A stretch of 64,000 bases of DNA from positions 1-64,000 of the forward strand of contig NZ_JASISQ010000003.1 in assembly GCF_030063205.1 (NCBI RefSeq), given 5' to 3'. The notes under the pieces are model-generated. The model did not search any database and had not been told where the DNA came from. It worked only from the letters and a program-made list of their open reading frames with translations. Position 1 is the stretch's first letter, and each line of letters opens with the position of its first letter. The position numbers and the translations under genes are program-made. Below, one piece after another: positions 17,114 through 24,597 of this stretch. This DNA is from Arthrobacter antibioticus. Lineage in GTDB: Bacteria; Actinomycetota; Actinomycetes; Actinomycetales; Micrococcaceae.

Positions 17114-17213
17114 CCTGTTGAGGTTGGAGATGATGACACCGCGGAGGACGATGGCGCGTCATCATCTCCAACCTCAACAGGGCGGGGGCGTCATCATCTC
17201 CAACCTCAACAGG
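17114..17213. repeat. 24-bp inverted/direct repeat cluster between efeB and deoR
   Basis: A 24-nt arm at 17114-17137 is the exact reverse complement of 17158-17181 (GTCATCATCTCCAACCTCAA then CAGG), and the latter is repeated directly at 17190-17213, a 32-bp period with GGCGGGGGC between copies. A related single copy is at 45101-45126. The inverted pair sits between convergent genes and could act as a bidirectional terminator; the extra direct copy is not explained by that. Confidence 0.85.
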
Positions 17214-17240
17214 GCGGGGGCGTCATTGGAGGGGGCAGAG

Positions 17241-18032
17241 CTAGAGGGCAGGCGCCACTATCACGTTCGTTCCCGCTTCACGGAACGCCTCGAGCTGCTC
17301 CGGGGTGACGCGTGAGTCAGTGATGAGATTCCGGCATGCCAACTCCCCCATGGTCGCAAACGCCCGTTTGCCGATCTTGGAGGCGTCAGCCAAAATATAG
17401 GCCTCAGATGCGCGTCCGGCCATCTTCGAGTTCACTGACGCCTCTCCCTCATCGTTGGTTGTGGGACCGGCTCCCGGCTCAATGCCGTTCACCCCAATGA
17501 ACGCGAAGTCCAGCGCCACACGCTGCAGAATCGAGTCGGCGTACGGGCCAACAAGCTCGTATGAGCGAGGGTTCACAATCCCCCCGGTCACCATAATTTT
17601 GAAGTTGGGCCTGATGGCCAGCTGAGCTGCAATATTGATGGCGTTAGTGACAACTGTCAGCGTTGGTCTGTTGGACGCGAGAATCAAGTCCTCCCGCGTG
17701 GACAATACCTGCGCCAGCGCTGTACTGGTAGTGCCCCCACACAAGCCAATAACGGCTCCAGAGGGAATTAAGGCGCTGGCGGCGTGTGCAATCTGCTGCT
17801 TTTCCTCAGCATGATCGTCACGGTTGTATCGTCCCGGAAGGTCATAGGAAACAGAGCCGCTGGTGGCACCGCCACGGGTGCGCGTCAACAGCCGCTCATT
17901 GGCCAAGGAGTCCAAATCACGGCGGGCAGTGGCCGGGGAAACACCCAGCTGGGCCACAATCCCATCAACTTCAACCTGGCCGTGAGCGGCCAACAGGTCC
18001 AAGATCGCTGTGAGTCGTTCAGTTCTGTTCAT
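17241..18032 (-). CDS. DeoR/GlpR-family sugar-phosphate-responsive repressor
   Basis: 263 residues from the ATG at 18032 (MNRTERLTAILDLLAAHG). The N-terminal DeoR helix-turn-helix reads VDGIVAQLGVSPATARRDLDSLANERLLTRTRGGA; the C-terminal sensor has the DeoRC motifs IGLCGGTTSTALAQVL, VVTNAINIAAQLA, VTGGIVNPRSYELVGP and ILADASKIG. Regulators of this type are released by sugar phosphates. It is the last gene of the aldolase/kinase cluster and most likely represses it. I did not identify its operator. Confidence 0.88.
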   Translation of the reverse strand: MNRTERLTAILDLLAAHGQVEVDGIVAQLGVSPATARRDLDSLANERLLTRTRGGATSGSVSYDLPGRYNRDDHAEEKQQIAHAASALIPSGAVIGLCGGTTSTALAQVLSTREDLILASNRPTLTVVTNAINIAAQLAIRPNFKIMVTGGIVNPRSYELVGPYADSILQRVALDFAFIGVNGIEPGAGPTTNDEGEASVNSKMAGRASEAYILADASKIGKRAFATMGELACRNLITDSRVTPEQLEAFREAGTNVIVAPAL

Positions 18033-18066
18033 GCGCAACTCCTGGACGGCCAACCAGCCGTCACAT

Positions 18067-18918
18067 CTAGTTTTTAGTAGGGGAAGCACCGGCAAACAAC
18101 GCCAGCAACCGTGAAACTTCAGGCACCAGGGCCGCACGTCCGGCGCCCAGATACTTGCGCGAATCCACAACCGAAGGATTGGCTGTCAGGTACTCACGCA
18201 CTGCCCGAGTAAAGAAACCGTTCAGGTGAGTAGAAACGTTAATCTTGGTCATACCTGCTGCAATCGCTGCCACAATGCTCTCATCTGAGACGCCAGATGA
18301 GCCATGCAACACTAGCGGCACCTCAAGTACGGCCTTCAACTCCGCGATTCGGACCAGATTCAAGGCCGCGCTGCGCTCTGTCATGGCATGCGAGGAACCC
18401 ACAGCAACGGCGAGCGCGTCAACACCTGTCGCAGCAACAAACGCGGCTGCTTCTGCCGGGTCGGTCAGCACACCCGGGGCGTGCGCCCCGTCCTTGCCGC
18501 CAACCTTGCCCAGCTCCGCTTCCACATAGACACCCCGCTGGTGGGCATACTCGGTGACACGGGCTGTCACCTCCACATTGTGCGCATACTCAAGGTGGGC
18601 GCCGTCGTACATGACGGAACCGAAGCCCAAGTCAACCGCTTCATAGACCAACGTCTCGTCTTCGGCATGGTCAAGGTGCACGGCTACCGGCACAGACGCC
18701 TTGCGGGCCGCAGCCAAAGTTGCCAGGGCCACCGGTTCCAGACCGCCATGAAACTTTGCGCAATTTTGAGAAATCTGCAAGATAACGGGGAGCCCGGCGG
18801 CCTCGGCACCACCGATCAGTCCTTCGAGGGTCTCAAGGTGGATCACGTTGAAGGCGCCCTGCCCCGTACCGGCATTCGCAGCCAGTTCCATGATGGTGCG
18901 GGTATTTGTCAAAGCCAT
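18067..18918 (-). CDS. Class II fructose/tagatose-bisphosphate aldolase
   Basis: 283 residues of the zinc-dependent class II ketose-bisphosphate aldolase family (GatY/KbaY/FbaA-like). The zinc histidine motif VAVHLDHAED, the LGFGSVMYDGAHLEYAHNV loop, VEAELGKVGGKDGAH, VLHGSSGVSDE and the phosphate-binding KINVSTHL are all visible. The size and cluster fit a tagatose- or fructose-1,6-bisphosphate aldolase cleaving the product of the adjacent PfkB kinase to triose phosphates. It starts 12 bp after the kinase gene. The exact hexose epimer cannot be told from sequence. Confidence 0.87.
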   Translation of the reverse strand: MALTNTRTIMELAANAGTGQGAFNVIHLETLEGLIGGAEAAGLPVILQISQNCAKFHGGLEPVALATLAAARKASVPVAVHLDHAEDETLVYEAVDLGFGSVMYDGAHLEYAHNVEVTARVTEYAHQRGVYVEAELGKVGGKDGAHAPGVLTDPAEAAAFVAATGVDALAVAVGSSHAMTERSAALNLVRIAELKAVLEVPLVLHGSSGVSDESIVAAIAAGMTKINVSTHLNGFFTRAVREYLTANPSVVDSRKYLGAGRAALVPEVSRLLALFAGASPTKN

Positions 18919-18930
18919 GAGGTGCGGTCC

Positions 18931-19899
18931 TTAGTTCTCTGTAATGATCAGTTTTTTGGCCAGTTCAGTGTATTGAGGGGAAATTTCACCGGCCCCTGGC
19001 ATGAGCACGGCGGCCGCGCTCCATGCTGTAGCCTGGCGCAGTATTTCGCGCAGGTCATCCACGCCGGTGGCCAGTGCGACGGCGGCCGCACTCACCGCCG
19101 CGTCTCCGGCACCCGTGGGGTTGCCACACAGCGGTGCCGGGAGTTTGGCTTGGATGTAGCTACCTGGGTTCTCCGCGCTGAAAGCGAGCATGCCTTCCTC
19201 ACCCACGCTCACGAGGACCCGTTTGGCACCCATGTCCATCAGTTTTCGAGCGGCCCTGACCAGGTCCTTCTCCCCCACGGCCTCCATGAGTTCGTGGTTG
19301 TTGGGCTTGAGCAGGTCGGCCCCGGCCTGGGCTGCAGCCAGAATACCGCTGCCCGAGGTGTCAATGATGGCCGGTATACCGGCACCGTGGGCCAACGCCA
19401 CGAGCGCGGGATAGAAATCGGCCGGGGCCTGCTCCGGGAGGGAACCGGAGCCCACCAGCACACCGGGGCGGCTCACGCCGTCGGCGGTCTGTAGCCCGTT
19501 GAGATTATCTACGACGGCGGCGGCGAGCCCCTGCCATTCGGCGGGGGTGAGAGCGGGTCCAGTTTCGTTGAAAATACTCGTGGTGTTTTCATCTGCCGTA
19601 TCCACCAGGGCAATGGTCCGCCGGGTCGCTGCCGCCACGGGCACCAGCTGATGCACAATGCCGGCAGTGACCAGGTCCTGCCGGAATTGTTCACCGGAGG
19701 CTCCACCCACTGTGGCGATGGCCAGTGTGGGGTGACCCAGCTGGTGTGCCACACGAGAAACATTCAGGCCCTTGCCCCCGGCCCGGTACAAAGGCGTAGG
19801 CACTCGATGCGAGGACCCCAAGTGGATACCGGCAACGGTATAAGTGACATCGACGGCCGGGTTGGGCGTGACCGTCAGAACCACGTTATTGGCGCTCAT
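18931..19899 (-). CDS. PfkB-family hexose-phosphate kinase (1-phosphofructokinase/tagatose-6-phosphate kinase type)
   Basis: 322 residues of the LacC/FruK branch of ribokinases. It opens with VTPNPAVDVTYTV, has YRAGGKGLNVSRVAHQLG for substrate binding, LKPNNHELMEAVG, and the catalytic anion hole GNPTGAGDAAVSA near the C-terminus. It should phosphorylate fructose-1-phosphate or tagatose-6-phosphate to the bisphosphate used by the downstream aldolase. The start overlaps the ROK gene stop by four bases, indicating coupled translation. Confidence 0.87.
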   Translation of the reverse strand: MSANNVVLTVTPNPAVDVTYTVAGIHLGSSHRVPTPLYRAGGKGLNVSRVAHQLGHPTLAIATVGGASGEQFRQDLVTAGIVHQLVPVAAATRRTIALVDTADENTTSIFNETGPALTPAEWQGLAAAVVDNLNGLQTADGVSRPGVLVGSGSLPEQAPADFYPALVALAHGAGIPAIIDTSGSGILAAAQAGADLLKPNNHELMEAVGEKDLVRAARKLMDMGAKRVLVSVGEEGMLAFSAENPGSYIQAKLPAPLCGNPTGAGDAAVSAAAVALATGVDDLREILRQATAWSAAAVLMPGAGEISPQYTELAKKLIITEN

Positions 19900-20978
19900 G
19901 CCTGCTCCCCCATTCCAGTGCCAGTACCAGTTCCAAGTCCGGCTCCAGCTCCGGCTCCAACGTTGGGCCCTGGCGTACTAACCTTCTCTGCTGCACTGAC
20001 GAGGCTGCGCGCCTTTAACGCCGAACCGATGAGCCCAGCGTTCTCACCCAGGGCGGCGTGGACATAGTCAGGGCGGCGATGGAAGGTCAGCAACTCATCC
20101 ACCCGTGCAGCCAGCGGAACAAAGAGTGCGGCTCCCGCCATCGACAAGCCACCACCTAAGACAACTGTTTCGGTACCCAGGATTGAAACGCATTGGGCCA
20201 CACTGAACGCCAGTGCATCAATAGCCTGCCTCCAGACAGTGACCGCTGCGGCATCGCCTTTGGCTGCCAGGGCCACCACATCGCGGGCACCGGTTACGGC
20301 CTTTCCCGTAGCTTCGGTATAGCGGCGGGCAACCGCTCCTGCAGAACCCAGGGATTCCAGGATCACCAGCTGACCATCCGGCCCCGGCACCATCGCGTGC
20401 CCAATCTCCCCGGCATATCCCCCGCCAGCAACTCGGCGCCCGTCACAGAGCACAGCCCCGGCAATACCTGTGCCAATCACCAAAACCAGGGCATCTTTCC
20501 GGCCCACAGCGGCACCGAGACGGAATTCAGCTTCACCAGCCATGCCGACGTCGTGCCCAAAACCTACCGGTACCCCCAAAGCCTGTGTCAACGTGGCCGT
20601 GAAAGGGAAATCCTTCCAGCCAAGATTGGCCGAGTAAACACCGATCCCGGCTTCCTCATCGACAATGCCCGGCACCGTAACACCGACGGCGCAAATGTTA
20701 AGATCCGGGTGCGCTGCACGGTAAAGTTCCGTCAGCTCCACGATCCGCGCGCACACACTGTGACCCGAACGGGTTCCGTCAAGCGGGGTGCGATGGCGTT
20801 GAAGATCGCGCACACCCACGTCCCCCGGCACCAGCTCACCTAAAATGATCCCCGATTTCATGTCCGTCCCGCCAACATCAAAGGCCAGTACAACCTCTTT
20901 GCCTACCTCATTGCCTCCGGAAGCGTCCGCCGCAGCGTGAGCACCCGGGCCATGGGACGGATTCATCACAGTTTTCAT
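19896..20978 (-). CDS. ROK-family sugar kinase without the usual zinc motif
   Basis: About 360 residues from the ATG at 20978. The ATP-binding start VLAFDVGGTDMKSGII is typical of ROK kinases, followed by GVTVPGIVDEEAGIG, GFGHDVGMAGEAEFRLGA, VIGTGIAGAVLCDGR and GYAGEIGHAMV. The usual CxCGxxGC zinc motif after the GEIGH histidine is absent here (VPGPDGQLVILESLGS). The C-terminus ends in a simple Gly-Ala/Gly-Thr repeat. In this cluster it probably phosphorylates an amino sugar or hexose at C6. The preceding residues up to 21056 are not family-like. Confidence 0.83.
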   Translation of the reverse strand: MKTVMNPSHGPGAHAAADASGGNEVGKEVVLAFDVGGTDMKSGIILGELVPGDVGVRDLQRHRTPLDGTRSGHSVCARIVELTELYRAAHPDLNICAVGVTVPGIVDEEAGIGVYSANLGWKDFPFTATLTQALGVPVGFGHDVGMAGEAEFRLGAAVGRKDALVLVIGTGIAGAVLCDGRRVAGGGYAGEIGHAMVPGPDGQLVILESLGSAGAVARRYTEATGKAVTGARDVVALAAKGDAAAVTVWRQAIDALAFSVAQCVSILGTETVVLGGGLSMAGAALFVPLAARVDELLTFHRRPDYVHAALGENAGLIGSALKARSLVSAAEKVSTPGPNVGAGAGAGLGTGTGTGMGEQA

Positions 20979-21049
20979 GAAGTTCAAGTTCTTTCGGGTA
21001 CAGATGCCCGCGGGCATGGCGTATGGCGGGAAGGTGGTTGGGTAAGCGC

Positions 21050-21082
21050 TAGGCACCCCACTTCAAGGAAGTGGGGTGCCTA
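21050..21082 (-). terminator. Strong hairpin after the SIS gene
   Basis: TAGGCACCCCACTTC and GAAGTGGGGTGCCTA form a perfect 15-bp stem with a three-base loop, 35 bp past the SIS-isomerase stop codon. It probably ends or attenuates that transcript before the ROK kinase gene, which may then have its own promoter at 20979-21049. Confidence 0.65.
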
Positions 21083-21117
21083 ACATTTTAGCCAGAGATC
21101 CTGACCCGTACCTGTTT

Positions 21118-22023
21118 CTAGTCTTCTAAGATGACCGAACGTGACAGGTTGCGCGGCAGATCCGGGTTCATGCCGCGAGCGCGCGCACGCTCCAACGTAA
21201 CTCGGTGGATGCGCGCAAGCTCAGCCAACGGGTGCGTGGTGGTATTCACGTAGAGGGCACCAGTCTTGGCTACATCGCGGTCCAAACCCTCGGGCTGCTC
21301 GCCAAACATCCAGGTGACACGGTTAGGAGCCGCAATGGAGATGGGACCGTGGCGGTATTCCTTGGCCGGGTAGGACTCGGTCCAGCCCTGCACTGCCTCG
21401 CGCATCTTCAACCCTGCTTCGTGGGCCAACCCTACTGTCCAGCCGGTGCCCAAGAAAGTGAACTGCTCAGCGTCAATCAGTTCCTGCTCAACGGGGGCAG
21501 ATACAGCGGTTTTGGCATCCTCAACGGCTGCGCTGAGATCCATGCCAACACTTGTCAAGAGGTATGTGAGCGCTGTTGTGGCAAAGCGGGTCTGCACCAC
21601 AGAGCGCTCATCGGCGTAGGGAAGTTCAACAACGGCGTCAGCCAGCGTCATGATCGGCGAGTTGGTGTCACCTACCAGGGCAACCGTGTGAATCTTGGAC
21701 TTGATCGCGGTCAAGATTTCCAAAACCTCAGTGGTGGTTCCCGAGCGGGTGATGGCAATGACAGCGTCATAGCCACGATCGGCGCCCAAGAATGCCTCGG
21801 AGGCTGCAAATGCATCCGTAACCCCCTTGCCGGCAGTTTCGCGAGCTGCTGCGTAGCTTTGGGCCATGAACCATGAGGTTCCGCAACCAATAACGGCAAC
21901 GCGCTGACCGTCGGCCGGGAGCAGGTTTTCGCTTTTGGCTTGGGCAATAGCCTTTGCCCAAACCTCAGGCTGGCTGGTGAGCTCTGCATCCATGAAGGGG
22001 CCGAGCTGATTATTCTCACTCAT
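21118..22023 (-). CDS. SIS-domain sugar isomerase/deaminase (AgaS/GlmS-like)
   Basis: 301 residues from the ATG at 22023, with AAGGAG ten bases upstream. Two SIS folds are visible: VIGCGTSWFMAQSYA, ITRSGTTTEVLEIL and LVGDTNSPIM in the first; FLGTGWTVGLAHEAGLKMREAV and the YPAKEYRHGPISIA motif in the second. This is the AgaS/isomerase-only GlmS family acting on amino-sugar or ketose 6-phosphates. With the ROK kinase, PfkB kinase and aldolase it would complete a route from galactosamine-type sugars to trioses, although no deacetylase gene is seen in the cluster. Confidence 0.84.
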   Translation of the reverse strand: MSENNQLGPFMDAELTSQPEVWAKAIAQAKSENLLPADGQRVAVIGCGTSWFMAQSYAAARETAGKGVTDAFAASEAFLGADRGYDAVIAITRSGTTTEVLEILTAIKSKIHTVALVGDTNSPIMTLADAVVELPYADERSVVQTRFATTALTYLLTSVGMDLSAAVEDAKTAVSAPVEQELIDAEQFTFLGTGWTVGLAHEAGLKMREAVQGWTESYPAKEYRHGPISIAAPNRVTWMFGEQPEGLDRDVAKTGALYVNTTTHPLAELARIHRVTLERARARGMNPDLPRNLSRSVILED

Positions 22024-22196
22024 GTTTTGCGTTCTCCTTGATTGGGGCCCGCTAAAGCCGCTACGTGGCACAACGGGGCGTATTGGTTGACCCAACTCTA
22101 ACATAAGATGCTCAAAAGGTGCATGAAAACGTCATGTTCAATCACTATCCGCCCGTGTGCTGACAGCACGATTCAGGCTCCTGCCTCACCCACCAC

Positions 22197-22343
22197 GTGG
22201 AGTGAGCGAGCGTCAGGACAAACACCACTCGGAGTGAGCGAGCGTCACAGTAAACACAACGTGGAGTGAGCGAGCGTCACAGTAAACACAACGTGGAGTG
22301 AGCGAGCGTCACAGTAAACACAACGTGGAGTGAGCGAGCGTCA
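22197..22343. repeat. 32-bp tandem repeat array, about 4.6 units
   Basis: Head-to-tail units of GTGGAGTGAGCGAGCGTCAC plus AGTAAACACAAC start at 22197, 22229, 22261, 22293 and 22325 (partial). Units 3 and 4 are identical; units 1 and 2 differ at a few positions. The array fills most of the gap 22024-22348 between the hutI stop and the SIS gene start. Apart from the likely SIS promoter near 22030-22130, I see nothing else in the gap and no open frame. Confidence 0.95.
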
Positions 22344-22348
22344 GGGGG

Positions 22349-23572
22349 TTAGACCGCCCTGACGCCGGCCCGCCACACCGCGGCCGTCAGCGGAACCCCT
22401 GGGCGGTACGCCAAATGTGTGGCGGACGGGGCCTTGAGCATATGCAGATCAGCCCGATGCCCCACAGCGAGGGAACCCACTGCACGTTTCCCGTTTTCAT
22501 CGAGCCCGGACTCGCGTCCCAGCGCCAGCGCACCCCCATAGGTTGCCGCACGGACCGCCTCATGAATGCTTAGCCGCATCTGCAGGACGGCAGTTGTGAC
22601 ACAAAACGCCATGGATGAGGTGTAAGAAGTCCCTGGATTGCAGTTGGAGGCAAGGGCCAGCGGCACGCCGGCATCCAATAGTTCCCGCCCCGGAGCCAAC
22701 GGTGCACGGGTGGATAGATCACAAGCCGGAAGCGCCGTGGCGACCGTCCCGCGCTGACCGGACCCGCGCCCTCCATTGGCGCCACCATCCCACCCCGACC
22801 ATGACTGCGCCAACAGGGACACGTCCTGCTCCGTTAGAAAATTAACGTGATCAACACTTGCCGCGCCGAACTCCACCGCCAGCTTCACGCCGTCGCCATG
22901 ACCGAGCTGATTGCCATGGACGCGCAATCCCAACCCGGCGTCGCGGCACGCGGAAAGCACCTTTCGGGACTGCTCCGGGCTAAAGGCCCCGCGCTCACAA
23001 AACACATCAGCCCACTTGGCATAGGGACGGACCGCCTGGAGCATGTCAGTGCACACAAGCTCGGTGTACTCATCGGCATCCATACCGGCCGGGACCAAGT
23101 GGGCTCCCAAATAGGTCACCTCATCGGCAATGGTGCAAGCGATCCGGGCACTGCGGGCCTCCTGATCCACGTCCAGACCGTACCCGGTTTTGGTCTCCAA
23201 ATACGTGGTGCCCTGCGAAACGGCTTCAGCTACCCTGCCCATGCCAAGACGGGTGAGATCGTAATCGCTGGCGCTCCGTGTTGCCTCCACGGAGACCGCA
23301 ATCCCGCCAGCACTGTAGCTTTCACCGGCCATGCGCGCCTCAAACTCGGCGGTGCGGTCCCCTGCAAAAATGAGGTGCGTGTGCGAATCCACCCAGCCAG
23401 GCAGTACGGCACGTCCCTGGGCATCCGTATGGACATCCGCGGCTGGCGCATCAGCCGTGGGCCCGATCCAGGAGATCCGCTCGCCCTCCAGAACTATTGC
23501 GGCGTTGCGAAGCGTGCCGTGCTCTCCGTCTTGTGTCATTAACTCGCCAATGTTGCTGATTAATTCACTCAT
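22349..23572 (-). CDS. hutI: Imidazolonepropionase
   Basis: 407 residues from the ATG at 23572 (MSELISNIGELMTQ). It is an amidohydrolase with the metal motif SHTHLIFAGDR, the GTTYLETKTGYGLD substrate loop, RVHGNQLGHGDGVKLAVEFGAASVDH and ASNCNPGTSYTSSM. It opens imidazolone-5-propionate to N-formimino-L-glutamate in histidine degradation. A Gly-rich insertion (WDGGANGGRGSGQRG) precedes the last active-site region. No hutH, hutU or hutF lies in the window, so it is either separated from its pathway genes or expressed alone. Divergent from the LysE gene. Confidence 0.9.
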   Translation of the reverse strand: MSELISNIGELMTQDGEHGTLRNAAIVLEGERISWIGPTADAPAADVHTDAQGRAVLPGWVDSHTHLIFAGDRTAEFEARMAGESYSAGGIAVSVEATRSASDYDLTRLGMGRVAEAVSQGTTYLETKTGYGLDVDQEARSARIACTIADEVTYLGAHLVPAGMDADEYTELVCTDMLQAVRPYAKWADVFCERGAFSPEQSRKVLSACRDAGLGLRVHGNQLGHGDGVKLAVEFGAASVDHVNFLTEQDVSLLAQSWSGWDGGANGGRGSGQRGTVATALPACDLSTRAPLAPGRELLDAGVPLALASNCNPGTSYTSSMAFCVTTAVLQMRLSIHEAVRAATYGGALALGRESGLDENGKRAVGSLAVGHRADLHMLKAPSATHLAYRPGVPLTAAVWRAGVRAV

Positions 23573-23658
23573 GCCCTTAGCGTACGACGCCGGGCAGGCA
23601 CCTTGGGTGCGCGCACCGGGCATTGCGTCTGGCATTACAGATGCCCCCTTATGTGACT

Positions 23659-23680
23659 TCTCACACATGGCCGTGTGAGA
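23659..23680. promoter_or_regulatory. Inverted repeat in the hutI-lysE divergent region
   Basis: TCTCACAC and GTGTGAGA flank ATGGCC in the 222-bp gap between the divergent hutI and LysE starts. The symmetry and position suit a regulator-binding site for hutI; no regulator gene is adjacent. Confidence 0.4.
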
Positions 23681-23794
23681 CGTCCTACATGATTGGGCCG
23701 CCTGTATGACACTACCTGGGTGCTGTCTGGAATTACGGACACCAGGGTGGGCGGGTGGTCATTTAATCGCACCAACCGCCCGGATAATTGCCTC

Positions 23795-24439
23795 ATGACC
23801 TTCGTTTCTTTACTTGGCTTTGCCGGGCTGTGCATCATGTTGGCTCTCATCCCGGGGCCCGACACCTTCATGGTGCTGCGTATCTCTTTAAACCGAGTTG
23901 GTGCAGGTATCTCTGCAGCCGCGGGGTCCGCCACGGGCGCCTTGCTGTGGGGGGCCTTGGTTGGGCTTGGGCTGGCCGCCGTTTTGGAACAGTCCGCAGA
24001 AGTTTTTCGCTGGATTAAGGTTGCCGGCGGATTGTATTTGCTGTACTTGGGCATTTCCTCGTTTTTGAAGGCCCGCAGGGCAGTTAAAGCTGGCCTTGCC
24101 GCCGGTGGCGCTGCCCATCAGCCTTTGGTTTATAGCAAACGTGCTGGCTATGCTGCCGGGACGGTTTCAACCCTCCTCAATCCCAAAGTGGGTTTGTTTT
24201 ACCTGGCCGTGGTGCCGCAGTTCATTCCACAGGGCGGGAACACGTTGGCCATGGCCATGATCTTGGGGGCCACCTTGGGCGTGATCGGCTTCTTGTACCT
24301 GACGAGTATTGCGATCGTGGCCTACAAAGCCATGAAGTGGCTTCGCAAACCAAAGGTCAACACCATGATTGAACGCATTAGCAGTGGCGTATTGGCTGTC
24401 CTCGGAGTAGGCGTCATAGCCTCCGGCGCGGCAAGCTAA
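23795..24439 (+). CDS. LysE/RhtB-family amino acid exporter
   Basis: 214 residues starting at the ATG at 23795. The family signature PGPDTFMVLR follows the first helix, then GSATGALLWGALVGLGLA, the GGLYLLYLG loop and a C-terminal GVLAVLGVGVIAS helix, for about six membrane segments. LysE/RhtB proteins export amino acids or their derivatives using the proton gradient. Being divergent from hutI it might relieve excess amino acids, but its substrate is not predictable. Confidence 0.86.
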   Translation: MTFVSLLGFAGLCIMLALIPGPDTFMVLRISLNRVGAGISAAAGSATGALLWGALVGLGLAAVLEQSAEVFRWIKVAGGLYLLYLGISSFLKARRAVKAGLAAGGAAHQPLVYSKRAGYAAGTVSTLLNPKVGLFYLAVVPQFIPQGGNTLAMAMILGATLGVIGFLYLTSIAIVAYKAMKWLRKPKVNTMIERISSGVLAVLGVGVIASGAAS

Positions 24440-24597
24440 CACCGTTTCCGCGGCTTTATTCACAAATCCGGCGCACCCTTCCCCTAGAAGTACCGGCCCC
24501 ACCCTGGTTTCTCAGCCCTGACTGGTCCTGGCTAGCCCTGACTGGTCCTGACCAACGCCTACAACGGCGCACAGTAACCCTGCATAGACTAGAGAAC

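Noticed and set aside
18388-19494. 368-residue open frame on the plus strand
   Set aside because: It lies opposite the aldolase and PfkB genes, lacks any recognisable motif and has a composition typical of shadow frames.
22197-22343. Possible CRISPR array (32-bp repeats)
   Set aside because: Units abut directly and the whole unit repeats; there are no unique spacers and no cas genes nearby.
24514-24550. 17-bp direct repeat (AGCCCTGACTGGTCCTG) before the FGE gene
   Set aside because: Only two copies at 20-bp period with no symmetry or regulator nearby; likely a short duplication, too little to call an operator.
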